NCBI RefSeq assembly: GCF_049243985.1
Contig: NC_135375.1
Coordinates: forward strand, 21,762,490 to 21,826,489
Length of the DNA stretch: 64,000 nucleotides
Origin: Paroedura picta
Lineage: Eukaryota; Chordata; Lepidosauria; Squamata; Gekkonidae
Direction: 5' to 3'
Shown: in pieces, positions 1 through 10,499 of the stretch
Layout of the letters: each line of letters begins with the position of its first letter
How positions within the stretch are numbered: the stretch's first letter is position 1
Notes under the pieces: generated by a model
Database searches by the model: none
Told to the model about the DNA's origin: nothing
What the model saw: the letters and a program-made list of their open reading frames with translations, nothing else
Made by a program: the position numbers and the translations under genes

Positions 1-29
1 TTAGATCATGATGAAGTTGGAATATCATA

Positions 30-54
30 GGGCCCTTCCAACTCTATGATTCTA
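30..54 (+). repeat. CR1 LINE 3' terminus fragment
   Basis: A short match to the CR1 3' end (CCCTTCCAACTCTATGATTC), the same terminus seen at 18075-18096 and 60105-60127. Only the last ~25 bp are clear, so it is a relic or a strongly 5'-truncated insertion. Confidence 0.5.
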
Positions 55-129
55 GGAAGTATTTATAGTTTTGAAACAAATTCTGATCCTTCATCATAAT
101 TGACAGAGACTGAACTGCAAGTCTCCTTA

Positions 130-350
130 TGCTCCCCGCAGAGCCCTTCGTTCTGCAGGTGTTAATCTGTTGGTGGATCCTATCTCTAAGGAGGTACACC
201 TGGCCTCAACAAGGACCAGAGCTTTTTTGGTCCTGGCCCGAACCTGGTAGAATGAGCTCCTGGGAGAGCTGAGGGCCCTGACAGAGCTATCACAGTTCCA
301 CAGGGCCTGCAAAATGGACGTCTTCCGCCAAGTCCTGGGCTGAGGCCAGA
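130..350 (-). repeat. LINE (L2/CR1 clade) ORF2 C-terminal fragment
   Basis: Read on the minus strand, this resembles the inserted LINE at 55644-56178. Shared features are a segment for proline-rich RST.NRL..P-like residues, then a W-N-E-L-P-E-E-like motif and the end of the frame. That arrangement is typical of the C-terminus of L2/CR1-clade ORF2. The copy is diverged and 5'-truncated. No poly-A-like tail is obvious on its left side. Confidence 0.6.
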
Positions 351-411
351 GCTAAGATCATGTGGCCCCTCCTCATGCTGGGCATTTACATTTTTGCATC
401 CTGCCTCTAGA

Positions 412-439
412 TTAGTGTTACGTAATGGCGTAACACTAA
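412..439. repeat. 11-bp perfect inverted repeat, 6-nt loop
   Basis: TTAGTGTTACG and CGTAACACTAA are exact reverse complements separated by TAATGG. It lies just past the LINE fragment. It may be the end of a small inverted-repeat element; function unknown. Confidence 0.6.
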
Positions 440-507
440 ATATTATCGTGCCTCCAGGCATTCCTTTACCTTCTTGCTGTCTCACTTCCATAATATTGGG
501 GCTCTTT

Positions 508-632
508 CAGCTTCACGTACCTCACAGGGTGTCTGTTGTGGGGAGAGGAAAGGGAAGGCGAATGTAAGCTGCTTTGAGACTCCTTCAGGTAGAGAAAAGT
601 GCCATATAAGAACTATGTCTTCTTCTTCTTAG
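508..632 (+). repeat. CORE-like SINE, 3' half
   Basis: Matches the 3' half of the full copies at 31054 and 37386: cacagggtgtctgttgtgg, then the tract ending in a TATAAG box and (CTT)4. The tRNA-like head is missing, so it is 5'-truncated. The 3' domain resembles the L2-related tail of MIR-type SINEs (gtaagcNgctttgag). Confidence 0.8.
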
Positions 633-892
633 TGAAAATAATGTGGTTTCTCAGATATGATGAGTTCAGACTATACTACACCATTCCACATGTCCTGGAG
701 AATGTCAGCTGTGTTCTACGTTCCATGAAAATCATGCTTCTATGAGGCCTAAAATCCCTCTCTGCCATCACTTGGATAAACTGGTGACAGGGATGAGACA
801 AAGATCCTTGCAGGGGAGTCATTGCAAAGTGGCTTGGTTTTTTAAATTACCTGGACCTAATCGAAGAGTCATTCAATTAATTTTCACCTCTC

Positions 893-1088
893 AAGGTTTG
901 CCAACTTCAAGGTCGGTGGCTGGAGATCTCCCGAAATTATCAGTTCATCTGAAGAAAATGCTCGAGTTGGAAGTTCATCCCCGTGGCATTACACCCTTTG
1001 ACGTCTCTCCCCTCCCCAAGCCCCACTCTTCTCAGGTTCCACCCCCTAAATTCTCCAGAAATTTTCCGACCCAGAGCTGGCAGCCCTA
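893..1088 (+). mobile_element. hAT-B non-autonomous DNA transposon, old copy
   Basis: Starts AAGGTTTGCCAAC and ends GCTGGCAGCCCTA, matching the TAGGGTTGCCA terminal inverted repeat of other copies in the window. The interior follows the family plan (gctggagatctccc near the left, a C-rich right half, ccagagctggcag at the right). No clear target duplication remains. Confidence 0.65.
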
Positions 1089-1220
1089 CCCCACCCCACC
1101 CCTGAAGTTTTCAATCCATGAGAAAACTAGGGCTGCCAACAACCTTGGTAAACCCAGTCCCTTGAATAGGTTTAATGCACAGAGATCGACAGCTTTCCAT
1201 TCTTCCACTGTCCGGATGCA

Positions 1221-1333
1221 AGAAGAAGAAGAAGAAGAAGAAGAAGAAGAAGAAGAAGAAGAAGAAGAAGAAGAAGAAGAAGAAGAAGAAGAAGAAGAAG
1301 AAGAAGAAGAAGAAGAAGAAGAAGAAGAAGAAG

Positions 1334-1364
<31 letters not shown>

Positions 1365-1624
1365 CAGTTCTTATATGCTGCTTTTCTCTACTCGAAGGTA
1401 GCTCAAAACGGCTTACATTGGCCTTCCCTTTCCTCTCCCCACAACAGACCCCCTGTGAGGTGGGTGAGCCTGAGAGAGCCCTGATATCACTGCTCGTTCA
1501 GAACAGTTTTATCAGTGCCATGACAAGCCCAAGGTCACCCAGCTGGCTGCATGTGGGGGAGTGCAGAATCGAACCTGGCATGCCAGATTAGAAGTCTGCA
1601 CTCCTAACCACTACATCAAACTGG
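1221..1624 (-). repeat. CORE-like SINE, full length, with 143-bp GAA tail
   Basis: On the minus strand it begins with a tRNA-like head (B-box-like ggttcgattc) near 1624. A CORE-like middle and an L2-like 3' domain follow, then an uninterrupted (CTT)n tail read here as GAA at 1221-1363 (about 47 units). The tail is far longer than the 3-4 units in most copies, so the microsatellite grew from the SINE tail. Open frames through it code only poly-Glu or poly-Lys and are not genes. Confidence 0.9.
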
Positions 1625-2224
1625 TGATGTCCTGCAGACATTTGCCAAGGACGCTCTCTCATTCACGTGGTTTGCATAGAAAATCAACAAAGCCTGTGCA
1701 AGGTTTTAAAGACAAGTTGATTCTTTATGATGTCTTGAAGAACAAACGTGAAGCATTGTTGCCATAACACTTCCAGCAAACAGGAAAAAATGATTTTTCT
1801 TTTCTTTTTTGGGGGGAAAGCTTTGTCACTAAACTGACACATTGTTCTTGTGCAGAGGCTGTGCACATTTTGATGGATCTTGTGTTGGTTTATGTCCAGC
1901 CCAAGCTAGATCTGAGATCAGGCCGAAGGAATCGGGGGCTGATATAAATTTGTCTGAACGTAACCTATCCTCCCAGGAGTTAATCTTGATAACAATAAAT
2001 CTCCTTTATGACTTATTATATAAATATATATAAAAGAAAATCATTGTTACCAATGCATGTGTCTCAGATTTTGTTTTGTATCCTTACATGATTGAACAGG
2101 AATGAATGAAATTTTGACATGTCAAGCTGGTGCTGAATAACAAGGGGATGTTTCAGCAACAAATGCAAAACAATAGACTGATGCAACCAACTCTTCTGCT
2201 GGTTGAAAGGGTTAGAACGGTTCC
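1625..2224. other. No recognisable feature
   Basis: AT-rich, with no convincing exon or familiar repeat. It ends at the SPIN target duplication. Confidence 0.5.
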
Positions 2225-2621
2225 CTCTAACCCAGTTCCCTCTCAACCTTCCTAATGCTGCGACCCTTTAATACAGTTCCTCATGTTGGGGTGACCCCCA
2301 ACCATAAAACTATGCAAGGGTTCTTTCACAGAAATTAAACCAAAACTGACCAATAATGTGAAGAACTGTTGTTCATGATTGTATACAAATTGTTTTTTCC
2401 CCCGGGGTTTCTCAGTCCAGTTCTGCCTCTTGTCCCACCATGCCAATCTTGCTCTTTTCCGCTGCTCCAGACAGACGAACGCTCTATCTCGATCTACCCC
2501 ACAAGGCTGTTGTGTGGATCGCACTCCCGGGCAAGCTGCTTGCCCTGCTGCAACCCCTGTGAAAGGGTCATTCGACCCCCAAGGGGTTCCGACCCCCAAG
2601 TTGAGAACCACTGCTCTAACC
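2225..2621 (-). mobile_element. SPIN_NA: SPIN (SPACE INVADERS) non-autonomous hAT element
   Basis: The element proper is 2233-2613 (381 bp), flanked by a perfect 8-bp duplication ctctaacc at 2225-2232 and 2614-2621. The ends match the SPIN terminal inverted repeat (right end gttgagaaccactg; left end diverged cag....ctcaacc). The minus strand carries the SPIN signature around ttatggttgggggtcacc and ggaactgtattaaaggg. SPIN elements are hAT transposons known to have spread horizontally among tetrapods, including squamates. The copy lacks transposase and moved in trans. Confidence 0.9.
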
Positions 2622-3002
2622 ATTCAAAAATGACAATTCTGGGGATCATGGGATCTATAGACACAAAACTCACATGGGCTGAGGACAAAAGGAGAGGAAT
2701 TGGGTAAGATTGAGGGAACAGCAGCTTCCTAATGGGCGAGACAAATATAATGTCTAATTCCTTAGGAATCCAGTCATCAACCTTTTTTAATTTTTTGCCA
2801 TCAAGGTCCACCTGATTTACAGCAGCCTTTTTCAACTTTTCGACCACGGAGGGCAAGTAGCAAGCTTAAGAACTTGTCAAAATTTGCAAGGCCTTTCAAT
2901 GGGATTTACGGGGCAGGGATCTTCTGTGTGTGTCTGTGTGTGTGTGTGTATTAATGGGATTCATAGAATTTTGAAAGTTTTTAATTTCAGAATTGCAAGC
3001 AT
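2622..3002. other. Mostly unique DNA; hAT-like end and short GT repeat
   Basis: At 2821-2845 the sequence cagcctttttcaacttttcg resembles an end of SPIN/Charlie-type hAT elements, without a partner nearby. A short (GT)n lies at about 2928-2950. Nothing else is recognised. Confidence 0.4.
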
Positions 3003-3380
3003 ACTTGGCTGTGACCTGCAGGGCCCAGCCTGGCCTGATTCGGTCAGATCTCAGAAGCTAAGCAGGGCGGGACCTGGTAGGAGCCCACCAGGGAGTACCA
3101 GAGGCAGGCAATGCAGAGGCAGGCAATGGCAATTGGCAAACCCCCTCTGAACGTCTCTTGCTTTAGCAACACTATGGCCGGGGTGCCCAAGCTGTGGCTC
3201 TCCAGATGTCCGTGGACTAGAATTGCCATGAGCCCCTGTCAGCATGGCCAGTTGGCAGGGGCTCATGGTAATTGTAGTCCTTGGATATCTGGACAGCCAT
3301 AGTTTGACTGCCCCTGCACTGTGGGATGGCCATTAGTTGGTTGTGACTTGAAAGCATTTTCCACCACTTCCAAGCAGCCT
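3003..3380 (+). repeat. 5S rRNA-derived SINE, split by a hAT-A insertion
   Basis: 3025-3070 matches the 5S rRNA internal promoter region (gatctcagaagctaagcagg), followed by the SINE body with its aggcaatggcaa block. The 3' end (ggttgtgacttgaaagca) resumes only after the hAT at 3178-3316. 5S-headed SINEs of this kind are transcribed by RNA polymerase III. This is a retroposon, not a functional 5S gene. Confidence 0.85.
3170..3324. mobile_element. hAT-A element nested in the 5S SINE
   Basis: The element 3178-3316 (139 bp) has ends ccggggt and cccctg and two arms sharing ccagatgtccNtgga. The flanks cactatgg (3170-3177) and cactgtgg (3317-3324) are an 8-bp target duplication with one mismatch, as expected for hAT. 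Joining the flanks restores the SINE sequence. Its arms are more diverged than those of the copies at 4211 and 57502, so it is older. Confidence 0.88.
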
Positions 3381-3547
3381 TGAACCACAAAAAAACAAAA
3401 ACAAAACAGGATATACAAAGTTTAATAAAATTAATAGCTGCCAGCCAGTTGGCCTGGAAGCGGAAGCCTATAAAACGAATATAATAATAACAAAACAAAG
3501 GCAGAAGTCTCAGATATGAAAATGACTTGTGCGTTGACACTTCATAC

Positions 3548-3636
3548 CTTCTTCTTCTTCTTCTTCTTCTTCTTCTTCTTCTTCTTCTTCTTCTTCTTCT
3601 TCTTCTGCTTCTGCTTCTGCTTCTGCTTCTTCTTCA
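3548..3636. repeat. (CTT)n / (CTTCTG)n microsatellite
   Basis: About 19 CTT units pass into four CTTCTG-type units. It resembles an expanded CORE-like SINE tail, but no SINE body adjoins it. The poly-Leu and poly-Phe frames here are artefacts. Confidence 0.95.
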
Positions 3637-4202
3637 TGCTCCAGAACTATGGGGTGAAGAGGGTGAAGCTGTGCTTCCCTACTTTTTTGCAACACCCAGA
3701 GTGGTTCTGCCAGAGGAGGGGGTGGACAACCAAGATATTGTCTCACAGCGTCATTACAAGCAATGGTTTTCTATCAGGTGCTGGGTTGCCTTGCTGAACT
3801 TTAAAGCATGCTCCATCTCCACCACCAGCCCCAGCAACTGGGAAAGGGGTGTGGGGTTTTAGTGGCCCACTATTTTAGTGGCAGTTGACATCTCTAGCAA
3901 AAACCAATAAAAGACAACCACTTTGGGCTCCGTTAAAGAGGTAGGTTTTTTTGTTTATTACAATTGAATTAGGCATCCGTGGGTTCACTGGGCAATATTG
4001 CTTGGCAGCCATGATGCATTCTTTTCAAGTGGCTTAGAATGGAATGGCAGTTCATTGCCAAATTTTTATGGATACTTCTGATATATCAACAAACATCTCC
4101 CCCCAAAGGCAGGGAGTTGGTGGGTTAATGGCAGAGGGGGACAGGCAACATGAAGTGAAGTTGAGGTTCAAGATCTTCTGCCAGACATTACAGCAGGGGC
4201 AT
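3637..4202. other. No recognisable feature
   Basis: Unique-looking DNA with no exon or familiar repeat seen. Confidence 0.45.
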
Positions 4203-4354
4203 CTTTAGATCAGGGGTAGTCAAACTGCGGCCCTCCAGATGTCCATGGACTACAATTCCCAGGAGCCCCTGCCAGCATTCGCTGGCAGGGGCTCCTGGGA
4301 ATTGTAGTCCATGGACATCTGGAGGGCCGCAGTTTGACTACCCCTGCTTTAGGT
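4203..4354. mobile_element. hAT-A palindromic element, young
   Basis: Element 4211-4346 (136 bp): two near-perfect ~65-bp arms meet at the centre (ccagcattcgctgg), with ends CAGGGGTAGTC / GACTACCCCTG. The flanks ctttagat (4203-4210) and ctttaggt (4347-4354) form an 8-bp duplication with one mismatch. It encodes nothing. A transcript through it would fold into a long hairpin. Confidence 0.92.
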
Positions 4355-5003
4355 ACAGGCAACTTGATGGATGGTCCAGAATAGCAGCCTGGGCTGGCCC
4401 TCCTGGAACCAACACCTAGGGCAGTGAAAGGAGAAGAAAAAGAAATAGGTGCAGCAATCAGAAGTCTTGTGAAAACAAGCTAACTAGGTGGTGGGGATAT
4501 GGGATCTGTCTGGGGTTGCTTTAATACCCAGTGGTTTGCCTCCTGAGCTGTTTGCCAGGGAGAAGATTATTGAAGGATTTTTTTTTTTTGGGGGGGGGGG
4601 TCTGCCTGTTGACTTGTTCTTGGCTGTTCAGCAGGTTTCCTCACCATATTCTTTCCTATGAGTGCTGTATGTAGCAAAGTTGACCTCTTGCCCCATTGAG
4701 TTGTACTCCCCTCCCCATCCCTGCATAACTGTGGGTCTGCTTGACAGGCAGTTGTTTAAACAGACTTAAATCCGTCACAAATAATATAAATCAAGAAGGC
4801 TGTGTTTTAAAAATAATTCCTATCCTTTGGTGTTCTTCTAAATAGACCTTAGCAATGTTAACAGATGCCTACCTCTTTGGAATCGGATTAGCAGCATTTT
4901 GGGAGCGTGCACAGTTTGGGGGAGGGGGACCCAATGATGCAAGTTTCTTTGGCAGGCATTCAACTTCTTTGGTGCCTAACTGAAAAGTCCTGATGCCAGC
5001 ATA
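4355..5003. other. No recognisable feature; poly-T/poly-G at 4578-4600
   Basis: Unique-looking sequence apart from the homopolymer pair T(10)G(10) near 4580-4600. Confidence 0.45.
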
Positions 5004-5215
5004 GAGTCGTGGTTAAGAGCAGCACACACTGATTGGGATAACTGCGTTTGAATCCCTCATGCTCAACATGAAACCTGCTGGATAACCTTGAGCCAGTCAC
5101 AGTTCTCTCAGAGCTCTCAGCCCCGTCTACCTCACAGGGAGACTTTTGTGTTGAAAGGATGGGATCTGTAAACTGCTTTGTAGTTCCTTCAGGTAGTGGA
5201 AAGTGGATATAGAGA
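5004..5215 (+). repeat. Old CORE-like SINE
   Basis: Order matches the family: tRNA-like gtggttaagagcag, then gtttgaatccc, tgagccagtcac, ctacctcacaggg, and ctgctttgtagttccttcaggtag. The (CTT)n tail is lost and divergence from the young copies is high. Confidence 0.65.
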
Positions 5216-5218
5216 CCT

Positions 5219-5873
5219 GGGCTGATTCTGCACTTACTTTGTTTTTTTCTGTTGTCGATCCTGCTGAATTAAGATTGATTTGAACCTGGGTCTTCCTCCT
5301 ATCCCCTCCCCCAATTGAAACAGAAAGTATTCTGCACTTGATTGGGGATGCTCAGGATGGGAAGGGGAGCCAAGTGCAGCAAGAGGCTCTTTCTTTTCTT
5401 GAATGAGGAGGCGGGGAGAATATTGGATACAGCAGCTCACAGAGAACAAGGAGGGGAAAGTAAATCCAAGAGGCAAATCTCTGCTGAGAGAAGTGTAGGC
5501 TTCTAGAGAACAGTCACTTTAAAACAGGGCAAAAATAAGTCTTCGTAGGGAAATCTTGCAACCGGGAACCAGGAAGTCTTTGAACAATCAGGGAAGACTG
5601 CTTTGCTACGTCAGCATTGCAGGAAGTTAATCCGGCAAAATGCAGAAGATCTACACTATATTGGGGGCTTATAAAGCCAGGTCTTCCAATATAATGACTT
5701 ATATCTGCTCCTGGATATGGCGGGGGAAAGATAGGGTCACCGCAGATAAATCATGTATGTTGCAGAGGGAAAATGTACCGCACCCAAAATCAAAATGGAA
5801 ATCAAACACAGTGCAGAGGGGAAGGGTTTATTTGGGCTGGGAGTGGACAAAAAGTGAAGTACAGACTTGACCC
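5219..5873. mobile_element. Possible inverted-repeat element of the GGGC..TCTGCACTT type
   Basis: The left end GGGCTGATTCTGCACTT and the right end ...AAGTGAAGTACAGACTTGACCC are imperfect reverse complements. The motif resembles the ends of the elements at 15983 and 16753. No target duplication is visible, and the interior is unfamiliar (a second tattctgcacttgattgg occurs at 5327). It may be a diverged member or a coincidence. Confidence 0.3.
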
Positions 5874-7602
5874 TACTCTTCTTCTTCTCAACTGTTTCAC
5901 TTCTGATCATTACAGTCCATCAAGTTAAATCCAACATTTGACATCTGAGGCATCCTTAAATACATTGGTTGAACTTTTGAAGTTTGTTTTCTGAAATTCT
6001 CCAGCTTAAAGGACTTGTTACACGGCATCTAGGGTAGGTAAGTCGGTAGGACAATACTGGGTTGGCTGCTGGTTACCAGCTCTTCTGTCCATCAGTGGAT
6101 GAGGAGACCACAGCAGCCATTGGGCCCAGCATGAATGAAGGCCAAGGCTGTTATATCTCTGCATGAGCCCTTAGAATTTCGCAGGGATTTACGACCAACC
6201 AAGAGGTTTCAAACAAAACTGTGAAGATAGCAAAACCACTTGAGTAACTTCTTAGAAACTGCATGATGACCAAATGGTATGTGATCCTGTGCAAGAGAGC
6301 TGGCGAAGCCCATCAAGAGCAATCCTATAAAACAGGAAAAGGGTTAGTGAGACATTGAGGTCTATAAGTCACAATGTGGTAAACTGGATCTGAGCAGTGT
6401 CATTAAGTAATTGTCCTCTCAGGGCCACCGCATCCTCAAACAGCCCATACATCCTGGGATCAGCAGGACCAGGGCTTCTTCCTGGGTTTTTAAGTCCTGC
6501 AAACACAGCTTTTCTTGGCTGGAGGTATCCTCATGTGGTCAGCTTCTTTCAGGCCACCCATGCTCTGGGAATGTTTTCCTAGAGAGCAGGCTTTTCTTGG
6601 CTTGCGTCTCGGTGGAATTTGGGTTTTGATGATTTCGATACGTGGGCATTGCGCCGTAGCTTTAGTGTTCTTAGGTCAGCAAGTAATGGCAGATACATCT
6701 TCAACCCGCAAAACCTCCAGACTTCCTCCATCACCTGGCAGACAGCTGTTCTGGCCTTCAGTGGATGATCAAGGAGGCAACTGGAGGACAGGAGCTGGGC
6801 ATGCACGAATAATTACTAAAAGCTGGTATAGTGGCACATGATTCCATGGCGTTTCCTTAAGATCTATGACTGGGAAGAAGGTAGGGTGGGTGAAGGCTGT
6901 CAAGCAGCAGGACAGCCATGTGCTAGAGCAAGACTGAAGGGCAACAAAGCAACCTGAACTCAATAATGCATAGAAAAAGGTCAGTGCCATTTTGCGCTGT
7001 GTTAAGAGGCATAATTTCCATGATTGGAGAAGCACTTACAGGGCCAGTTCAGGGTCCTACTCCGTTTTATAGACATTTTATATGGTCGATCATACCTGTT
7101 CCTCTCATTGATAAGATCTGAGCAGAAATTGGCTAAACTCTATGAAGTCAGTTTTCATAGTCCTACAGACTAAGATTAAAAACAACCCTGATGTTTTCAG
7201 GAACAGATTTCTAAACCTAGCCTACAATTGCAGCCCAGCCACCAGCCAGATAGCAGGATTAATTTCCAGCAATTTTAGCCGCATTCAGAAGTCAGCACAA
7301 GCTGCAAATAAAGGGACACAGCCTGTTGACAAACCTATGTACTTTCTTTTCTCTTCTTCTCATGCATGGAACTTGATCAAAAACTTCCTGGTCTGAACAA
7401 ACTCCAGGTTGCCAAGGTACCTGATTGCAAAGGTCTTGGCAGACTGGGGTTTCTTTCCTCCCCACAAACCTGGACTCTACACCTCAATTAGTTTAGCACA
7501 TCAGCTTGCGGGGAATCCAGTTTGTCAAGACACTTTGGCAATTTTGAGCTTCTCAGCAAAACACTTTTCTTAAAAAATCAAGTTTAATGGCAGATTAGGG
7601 AT
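5874..7602. other. No recognisable feature
   Basis: A 1.7-kb repeat-poor stretch. No exon with splice signals or a recognisable protein match was seen. Open frames (for example 6515-6841) are short and have no recognisable composition. Confidence 0.5.
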
Positions 7603-7757
7603 AGAGCAGTCAGTGGCTCAGTGGTAGAGCATCTGCTTTGCATGCAGAAGGTCTCAAGTTCAGTTCCCAGCATCTTCATTCAGATAGTAGATGATGGGAA
7701 AGACCTCAACCTGAGACCTTAGAAAGTTGGAGGAGGCAACATTGACCCTGAGGGCCA
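7603..7757 (+). repeat. tRNA-Ala-derived SINE, 3'-truncated
   Basis: ggctcagtggtagagcatctg and tttgcatgcagaaggtctc reproduce the A-box half and anticodon region (TGC) of tRNA-Ala, followed by a B-box-like tcaagttcagttccc. The SINE body (gggaaagacctcaacctgagacc) follows. It is retroposed: the acceptor stem is not maintained, so it is not a tRNA gene. Confidence 0.8.
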
Positions 7758-7957
7758 TCTTGGTGTAGTAGTTGGAGCCAGTTTGATTCCCCACTCCTCC
7801 TCCTGCAGCTATCTGGGTGACCTTGGGCTCGCCACAGCACTGACTGAGCAATAATATCAGCCTCACCTCCCTCACAGGGTGTTTGTTGTGGGGAGAAGAT
7901 GATTGTAAGCAGCTTTGAGATTCTTTCAGGCAGTGGTATAAAAACCAGCTCTTCTTG
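7758..7957 (+). repeat. CORE-like SINE adjoining the tRNA-Ala SINE
   Basis: Starts ttggtgtagtagttggagcc and runs through gggtgaccttgggctcgcc and cctcacagggtg to ccagctcttctt. It is moderately diverged, with internal deletions. It follows directly on the preceding SINE. Confidence 0.8.
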
Positions 7958-8795
7958 AAAGAATCTATATAAGGCGGTTTCGTGTATCCTGATTATCTTT
8001 TTGGATTGCCTTTCTGGAAATAATAGCTTCTGAATCTTCCAGAACAAACATACCCAAGAACAAGACAGAATTTTAGATTTGAATTAGGAACAAGAAACCT
8101 CCGAGTGAATTGGCTCAGGCAGTGAAGATTAGAAACCAAAAAGCTGTCGCCTTCTGATTATATAGGTCACACAGCAATCTGGGAAGATTTTGTGGAGAGA
8201 AGGAATCTGATTTTAAAAGATTCCTGTGCATGCACCCCTGAAGCAGATGACTCTCTGAATAGGTCATCATTATGGCAGATCCCATGTTTGAGCACAAGAA
8301 GGCATCTTTGGATCCCGTCCTATAATTCATTATCTTTGGGGTCTCAGCAGCAATCCTGTTTGGATCAACACTCGCCATATCACATCTGAAAACGCTTATT
8401 TGTCAGAGAGGAGGCCGATAGCATCAGCCGGTTAATCATCCTTGAGCTGACCTTTCCATATATGCCTTTATGAATAGTTGCTCCTTTGGCCTTTCATGCT
8501 GTCCGTCTTTTTCTGGCTTCCTCTCTTTTCCCACCTATTCTTGCTGATTTAGCGAAAACGAGGAAAGCACAAGCTCTCCGGAGTGGCCTGCAAGAGGAAG
8601 CTACCGTTATTTACATTATATTTTCGAACACGTCAATGCTCTGATAATCCAGATCCTGTTTGGTTTCCCTCTTCCAGGCTAAATGCATTGTTGTGAAGAC
8701 ATTCATCACTTCAGAGGACCCTGATGCATGAAAATGTATTTAAGTTCAACCCTACCGTTGAAATAAGTATAAAATCCAGAATCTATCCCTCATTT
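7958..8795. other. Repeat-free tract
   Basis: No familiar repeat. 8400-8760 combines several AT-rich transcription-factor-like words (ggttaatcatcc, gctaaatgcattgtt) with balanced composition, and is a candidate conserved non-coding element. This is inference only. Confidence 0.35.
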
Positions 8796-9043
8796 AGAAG
8801 AAGAGTTGGTTTTTATAACCCCGCTATTCACCACCTGAAGGAATCTCAAAGCAGCTTATCACCGCCTGCCTTCCTCACTCCATAACAGATATCCTGTGAG
8901 GTAGGTACAGCTGAGAGAGCTCTGAGAAATGTGACTAACACAAGGTTAGTCACCCAACTGGCTGCATGTGGCAGAGTGGGAATCAAACCTGGCACTCCAG
9001 ATTAGGGCCAATGCTCTTAACCACTTCAGCACACTGGTTCTCT
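8796..9043 (-). repeat. CORE-like SINE, older copy
   Basis: Minus-strand SINE with a (GAA)3 tail at the left, agagttggtttttata, ctcaaagcagctta, cctgtgaggtaggt, and a head near 9043. It shows more substitutions than the copy at 9491, so it belongs to an older wave. Confidence 0.85.
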
Positions 9044-9490
9044 TGGGAAAATTTAAGTCCTCAGTATTGAGCATGGATTGTGTGATGTGAGCAGCAGGGG
9101 ATGGACCAGCATGGAGTGAGAAAAAGTAACATCATGACTCCCAGCTGATCAACAGTAGCGTTTTTTTTCAGGAAGCAACTACTTGTCTCCCAGCTGAGCA
9201 GCAGTGGTCGGCTGGAGGTTGAGGGTAGGTTCGACCATGTCAGCTGACAAGTCAGCTCCCTACCTTTCATGGAGAGGTCAGTCTCTCTTGTGAGAGTCAG
9301 TCTGTAATGGGCATTCTATTCAAAGGTGGAGAGCCTGAGGACATACCAAATCCTAGTCCAGGTTGGGGAACAGCAGAGGCAGGCAAGAGGAAGAAGACAT
9401 GGGTGATCCAGAACACACTTCTGTTTGAAAATGAGCCAAAGGAACTGAAGGAAACATGTTGAGCTGCTGTTCAGGCCAGTGATCCCCATT
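9044..9490. other. No recognisable feature
   Basis: Unique-looking sequence between two SINEs. Confidence 0.45.
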
Positions 9491-9766
9491 AGAAGAAGAA
9501 GAAGAGTTGGTTCTTATATGCCGCTTTTCCCTACCCGAAGGAGGCTCAAAGCGGCTTACAGTCGCCTTCCCAGTCCTCTCCCCACAACAGACACCCTGTG
9601 GGGTGGGTGAGGCTGAGAGAGCCCTGACATCATTGCCCGGTCAGAACAGTTTTATCAGTGCCTGGCGAGCCCAAGGTCACCCAGCTGGTTGCATGTGGGG
9701 GAGCGCGGAATCAAACCTGGCATGCCAGATTAGAAGTCGGCACTCCTAACCACTACACCAAACTAG
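9491..9766 (-). repeat. CORE-like SINE, young full-length copy
   Basis: Full-length minus-strand copy with a (GAA)5 tail at the left, the TATATGCCGC block, and the tRNA-like head ending at the cactacaccaaact block. The internal sequence is close to the copies at 13122, 31054 and 37386. Confidence 0.92.
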
Positions 9767-10253
9767 CTGCATGTTGTCTCTTCTACCTGCCAGCAGCTTT
9801 CCAAGGTCTCAGAGAAAGGTGTTTTCCAGCACCTTCGACCTGAGATGCTGTAACTGGAGAGGAAAGGGACTGAACTGGGGCTTTCTGAATGTATAGTCCG
9901 CACGGTATTACTGAGTCATAGCCCTTCTCAAGGGAAGTAAAAGATGTTGTAGTTAGTAAATAGACCATCTCTGTAAAATGTACCTCACCAGTTGCATTGA
10001 GGGCTACAAATACTGCCACATTGTAATAACTGTCGTATGTTATTTGTCCTTCCTTCCTTAGTTAGCCTTAGACAGTTTTGCAGCCAAAGAGAAAAGAATC
10101 TAACACCCCACCCAATAAATCCTTCTTCCAAGCTCTCAGCTGGAATCTGGAGATTGGTTTGTTAAGCGTGAGAGAGATCAGAGGAAGAAAAATGGCCCCC
10201 TCAGTCTTCTTGACATCTGGAGTCTGAAGTGAATTCCTTCATCCTGAGGCCAG
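9767..10253. other. No recognisable feature
   Basis: Unique-looking sequence preceding the tetranucleotide array. Confidence 0.45.
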
Positions 10254-10463
<210 letters not shown>

Positions 10464-10499
10464 CCTTTGCAGTGCAATCATAAGAAAAGTCACACCTTT

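Noticed and set aside
742-1401. 219-codon open frame
   Set aside because: It is hAT-B sequence read into a (GAA)n tail and gives a poly-Glu run; an artefact.
7603-7680. tRNA-Ala-like sequence
   Set aside because: No intact acceptor stem and it continues into a SINE body, so it is a SINE head and not a tRNA gene.
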